NCBI RefSeq assembly: GCF_017916325.1
Contig: NC_090169.1
Span: forward strand, 748,001-812,000
DNA from: Leishmania martiniquensis
Lineage: Eukaryota > Euglenozoa > Kinetoplastea > Trypanosomatida > Trypanosomatidae
Reading direction: 5' to 3'
Length of the DNA stretch: 64,000 nucleotides
Numbering within the stretch: the stretch's first letter is position 1; every line of letters starts with the position of its first letter. Made by a program: the position numbers and the translations under genes. Below the pieces are notes generated by a model, which was not told where the DNA came from, ran no database searches, and saw only the letters and a list, made by a program, of their open reading frames with translations. Shown here one piece after another: positions 62,756 to 64,000 of this stretch.

Positions 62756-64000
62756 TGTGTGTCAGGGGGGAGGCAGACTTCTTTGAAATACATCGGTCTT
62801 TGAAGAGGAGTCAGCCTGTAGTTGAGCTCTTTCGTTTCATAGTGTTTCCAATGTTGAGGGACGGAACGGAAGACCCATTAGATCGATGCTGCGCTATGTC
62901 AGCAAACAGTTCCCCTCAACAGATATCCGGTGAGAGAATGTCCGATGCGTGAGTACAGGAATGTGTGGGGAGATAGCGGGAAAGGGTGAGCGAGCCGGGG
63001 TGGCGACAGGTTGCATGTGGCGTGTATGCGAAAGAAGAAGCGAACGAGTGAAGGCACGAACAAAGAACAAGAAGAGAGAGATCGAGAGCAAGCAAGAACG
63101 AGGTAGAAAGAGAGAGTTTCGCTCAAACAGAGAAAAAAGGGAAATGAAGAAAATGGTGCCGGACACACACGCCGTGCATAGAGGACTCGCCCAGAGGCCA
63201 ACGATACATATGTGAGGATATATACATGGTAACGTAAGCAAGGGACGCAAAAGAGAGAGCATATATGCATGTGTGCTTGTTTGTGTGGAAGAGCGGGGTC
63301 GCAAAGGTCGGTTGATGAGCCATCAACCAGTGAGAGTGGAAACAAGAGAAAAAAGGCGGCGAGGAGTAAAAACAAACAAAAAAGGACATGGCAGTTCGTA
63401 GATGCGTGTGAGGGAGAGAGAGAGACTGCGAAAAAAACAAAAAAAGCAGCATAAAAGTCGGGAATAAGAGGAGTAGGTCTGACAAAAGAAAAAGAAATCT
63501 GCAGCAAAGGGAAAAGAGAGAGGGAGAAAGAGAGTGATAAACAGAGAGGAGACATGGGGAGGAGGCGGTGACGGAAAGCACGTGCCTAAACTTTAGTTAT
63601 AGCTCCAGCACAGACACAAAGACGAAAACCATTTGCTCTCCTTCATGACGGCAGAAAACAAAAGACGCCTGTCCCTCAGGCCAAACAGCGCATGAAGTAC
63701 TGTGCATAGAGCGCCAATGAAGACGCGCACAATGACAAGGAATCTAAGAAATTAAAAAGGGAGCTTACACGCGCACTTTAACTCGGCGAAAACGAGAATC
63801 AAAACGCAACACAACAGAACACAAGAGACGGCGTCGTTTTCCTCTCCCTCACCTTCCCTTCTCTCTCTCGCACACACACACACACTTCTTTGTCAAGCTG
63901 TCCTGCTGTCGAGAAAGGGAGAACTGATTCTAACACATTCGCGCTGATTCCCTTCTTCACACGACCGCGGAGAGAGCGCGAAAGAAGTCGAAGAAGAGAC
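62756..64000. other. gene-free sequence at the right edge
   Basis: Plus-strand purine-rich sequence (63.0-63.6 kb particularly) without a supported gene. It presumably belongs to the 3'UTR of a minus-strand gene beyond 64000 and to the leader or spacer that follows. The long minus-strand Ser/Leu/Phe-rich frames here are composition artefacts. Confidence 0.5.

Overview
The window looks like a piece of a trypanosomatid (Leishmania-type) chromosome. Every supported protein gene lies on the minus strand and lacks introns, as in a polycistronic unit. The genes are separated by long G+C-rich, low-complexity spacers. The plus strand of these spacers is rich in purine runs, which read on the coding strand as polypyrimidine tracts followed by AG, the trans-splicing acceptor signature. 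Several products are trypanosomatid-style: a PLD-type cardiolipin synthase, a SIR2RP3-like sirtuin, and large kinetoplastid-only proteins of unknown function. The genus is inferred from these features; I could not compare it with any genome.

Transcription runs from high to low coordinates. 64.0-61.9 kb is gene-free sequence. 62.76-61.92 kb is the second copy of an 835-bp repeat. Next come SIR2RP3 (60.2-59.5), a DoxX-like four-TM protein (58.3-57.8), a NEDD8-like modifier with an altered C-terminus (56.1-55.9), a four-TM glycine-rich protein of Tim17-like appearance (54.5-53.6) and cardiolipin synthase (51.9-49.4). The first copy of the repeat sits just downstream of it (48.4-47.5). Then follow a 1006-residue protein of unknown function (46.5-43.4), a MAP-kinase-kinase-like kinase (41.2-40.0) and a 1969-residue coiled-coil protein (38.4-32.5).

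32.5-22.3 kb has no intact gene but is not empty. I read two decayed genes there: a TFIIS-like relic (30.8-29.8) and a roughly 3.5-kb collinear, frameshifted relic (28.3-24.7) of the same FtsX-type permease family as the intact gene that follows. The intact permease (22.3-18.9) is a two-FtsX-domain, about ten-TM protein with no ATPase gene nearby. Beyond it come a 308-residue hypothetical (15.3-14.4), a Dbp10/DDX54 DEAD-box helicase (13.7-11.3, with a possible 93-residue in-frame N-terminal extension) and a Ser-rich 437-residue hypothetical with a C-terminal hydrophobic segment (5.9-4.6). The last 4.6 kb shows no gene.

The 60-49 kb block groups several proteins with known or plausible mitochondrial roles. 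In a polycistronic genome this reflects conserved gene order rather than an operon. Gene-level control here would be post-transcriptional, through splice-site choice, upstream ORFs and 3'UTR elements, and the window shows candidates for each.
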